Source: Acholoe squamosa (taxonomy: Eukaryota; Annelida; Polychaeta; Phyllodocida; Polynoidae). Taken from it: a stretch of DNA of 64,000 nt. Below, piece after piece: positions 63,121-64,000 of the stretch. Location of the stretch: NCBI GenBank assembly GCA_949317995.1, contig OX439052.1, positions 37,697,932 through 37,761,931 of the forward strand. Direction: 5' to 3'. Below the pieces are notes generated by a model. It was not told where the DNA came from and searched no databases. It saw only the letters and a list, made by a program, of their open reading frames with translations. The position numbers and the translations under genes were made by a program. Position 1 is the stretch's first letter; every line of letters begins with the position of its first letter.

Positions 63121-64000
63121 CTATGCATTTTCCCATATGTTGAGTTGTTTTTCTATCATGTCTAGTTTGGATGCTGTCCTCTTAAGTAGGGTTAGGTTGT
63201 CAGTGAAGATGTCTTCTAGTTTGATTTGGGTTGTGGAGTCTTGGTTGTTATGTATGGTTGGGCACGTTTCTAGTAGGTGTTGTTGGGTTTCTGGAGTGTG
63301 GCCACACCCCCTACACTCTTGTGTGTGGTGCATTTTCCTGTAGTTATCTTTCGCTCTTATCATTCTGGTTCTGGCCATGAAGATTCTCCTTGCTTGTTCT
63401 TTAGTTAGTTTGGTCAGGTAGTCATGAGATTCGCAGCTGTATTTCCTTTTGTTTTCAGTCAGGTAATTGAACTTGCTTTTTTTTACGCCGGTTGTTTTCA
63501 TGCAGAGTGCTTGTTTTGCCTTCACTGCTTTCTTTATGGTCGTTTTGCGCTTGGTGGTGGGTAGGTCTGTCAGTATGTTGATCGGGGTTTGGAGTTCTTC
63601 GGATGCTTTTTTGGTCTTCTGTATCCATGAGGTCGGTCTTGCTCTCGTGTTTGCTATTGTAATCTCTTCGCCTTGGGATTTAGTTATTTTGGTCAGGTAG
63701 TTGACCTGTAGTTCTAGGATTCTGTGTTCTATGTCAAGGATTCTAAGCTCATCATATATGCATTCCCTTGGGGTTGCTTGGGGTAGTCGTAGGATTCTTT
63801 TTAGTTGGTTGTCTAGGATTTAGTTGAGGGCATCAGTGTCTTTTTTCCTTGTGTTCCATGTTTCAGCACCGTAGGTTATTGTCGGGATGATGCAGGTCTC
63901 CACGAGTTTCCAGATAGTTTCAAGCTCTATGTTGTTGTAGTTTTCATTGCCCGCTATGTATAGGACCGTTTGTAGGGCTCCCTCTGCTTTATTCTTTATC
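63121..64000 (-). pseudogene. LINE-C reverse transcriptase C-terminal part (runs off the window)
   Basis: The minus-strand frame entering from the right edge has YGAETWNTRKKD (near 63855), one TAA near 63818, QLKRILRLPQATPREC and ARRIFMARTRMIRAKDNYR. It ends with a CCHC-like knuckle, CRGCGHTPETQQHLLETCP, at 63330-63265. The frame ends at 63121. This is the thumb and C-terminal zinc region typical of I/Nimb-like LINEs. Only one stop is present, so the copy is moderately young. It differs from LINE-A and LINE-B. Confidence 0.78.

Overview
The window is eukaryotic and looks like a repeat-dominated stretch of an animal genome, most likely a marine or other invertebrate. The evidence is GT-AG introns, APE-type non-LTR elements, Ty3/gypsy elements, a HARBI1-type transposon and remnants of a Polinton/adintovirus-like DNA virus. 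I recognise no host housekeeping gene, tRNA, rRNA or CRISPR. The exact taxon cannot be read from the sequence.

Region 1 (1-24263) is a nest of insertions on the + strand. The outer layer is a decayed gypsy element (protease, RT, RNase H, integrase, then an unusual zinc-finger/coiled-coil ORF and a 3' LTR at 23781-24263). It was hit by a hAT-like MITE (1257-1570), by LINE-A copy 1 (about 2557-6168), by 5'-truncated LINE-A copy 2 (7163 to about 19505) and by a SINE-like insert (23114-23271). LINE-A copy 2 was itself hit by a 132-bp MITE with a TAA duplication (7322-7453) and by a 9582-bp Harbinger transposon with a CTG duplication (7923-17504). The Harbinger is almost intact. It has a 5-exon DDE transposase (minus strand) and a 9-exon SANT/Myb-like gene (plus strand) whose splice phases all agree, with one premature TGA.

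Region 2 (about 24750-27930 and 47784-57560) holds remnants of a DNA-virus-like island. The left part encodes a BIR (inhibitor-of-apoptosis) protein, a protein with two death-domain-like segments and an Ala-rich protein. The right part encodes a Cys-containing unknown, a Gly/Ala-rich protein, a Ser/Arg-rich unknown, a packaging-type ATPase, a small basic/hydrophobic minor-capsid-like protein, another Ala-rich protein, an acidic disordered protein and a retroviral-type integrase remnant. The two parts share duplicated promoter-upstream repeats and a TATATAAGGAG-type core promoter. I therefore infer that they are one viral lineage, possibly one insertion split by the element in region 3. Almost every gene carries stops, frameshifts or expanded trinucleotide runs.

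Region 3 (about 29505-47562) is a minus-strand gypsy element with gag, protease, RT, a Lys/Pro-rich linker, integrase and an env-like gene, all decayed. It is flanked by about 630-bp direct repeats (candidate LTRs) and interrupted by LINE-B (38132 to about 41690). A small + strand ORF with its own TATA-like box lies antisense beyond env.

Region 4 (53400-64000) is mostly non-coding repeats: a roughly 187-bp decayed satellite built on the motif GTGGTTGGGAACRGGACA, two copies of a 280-bp foldback element, several minisatellites, and the 3' part of a third LINE running off the right edge.
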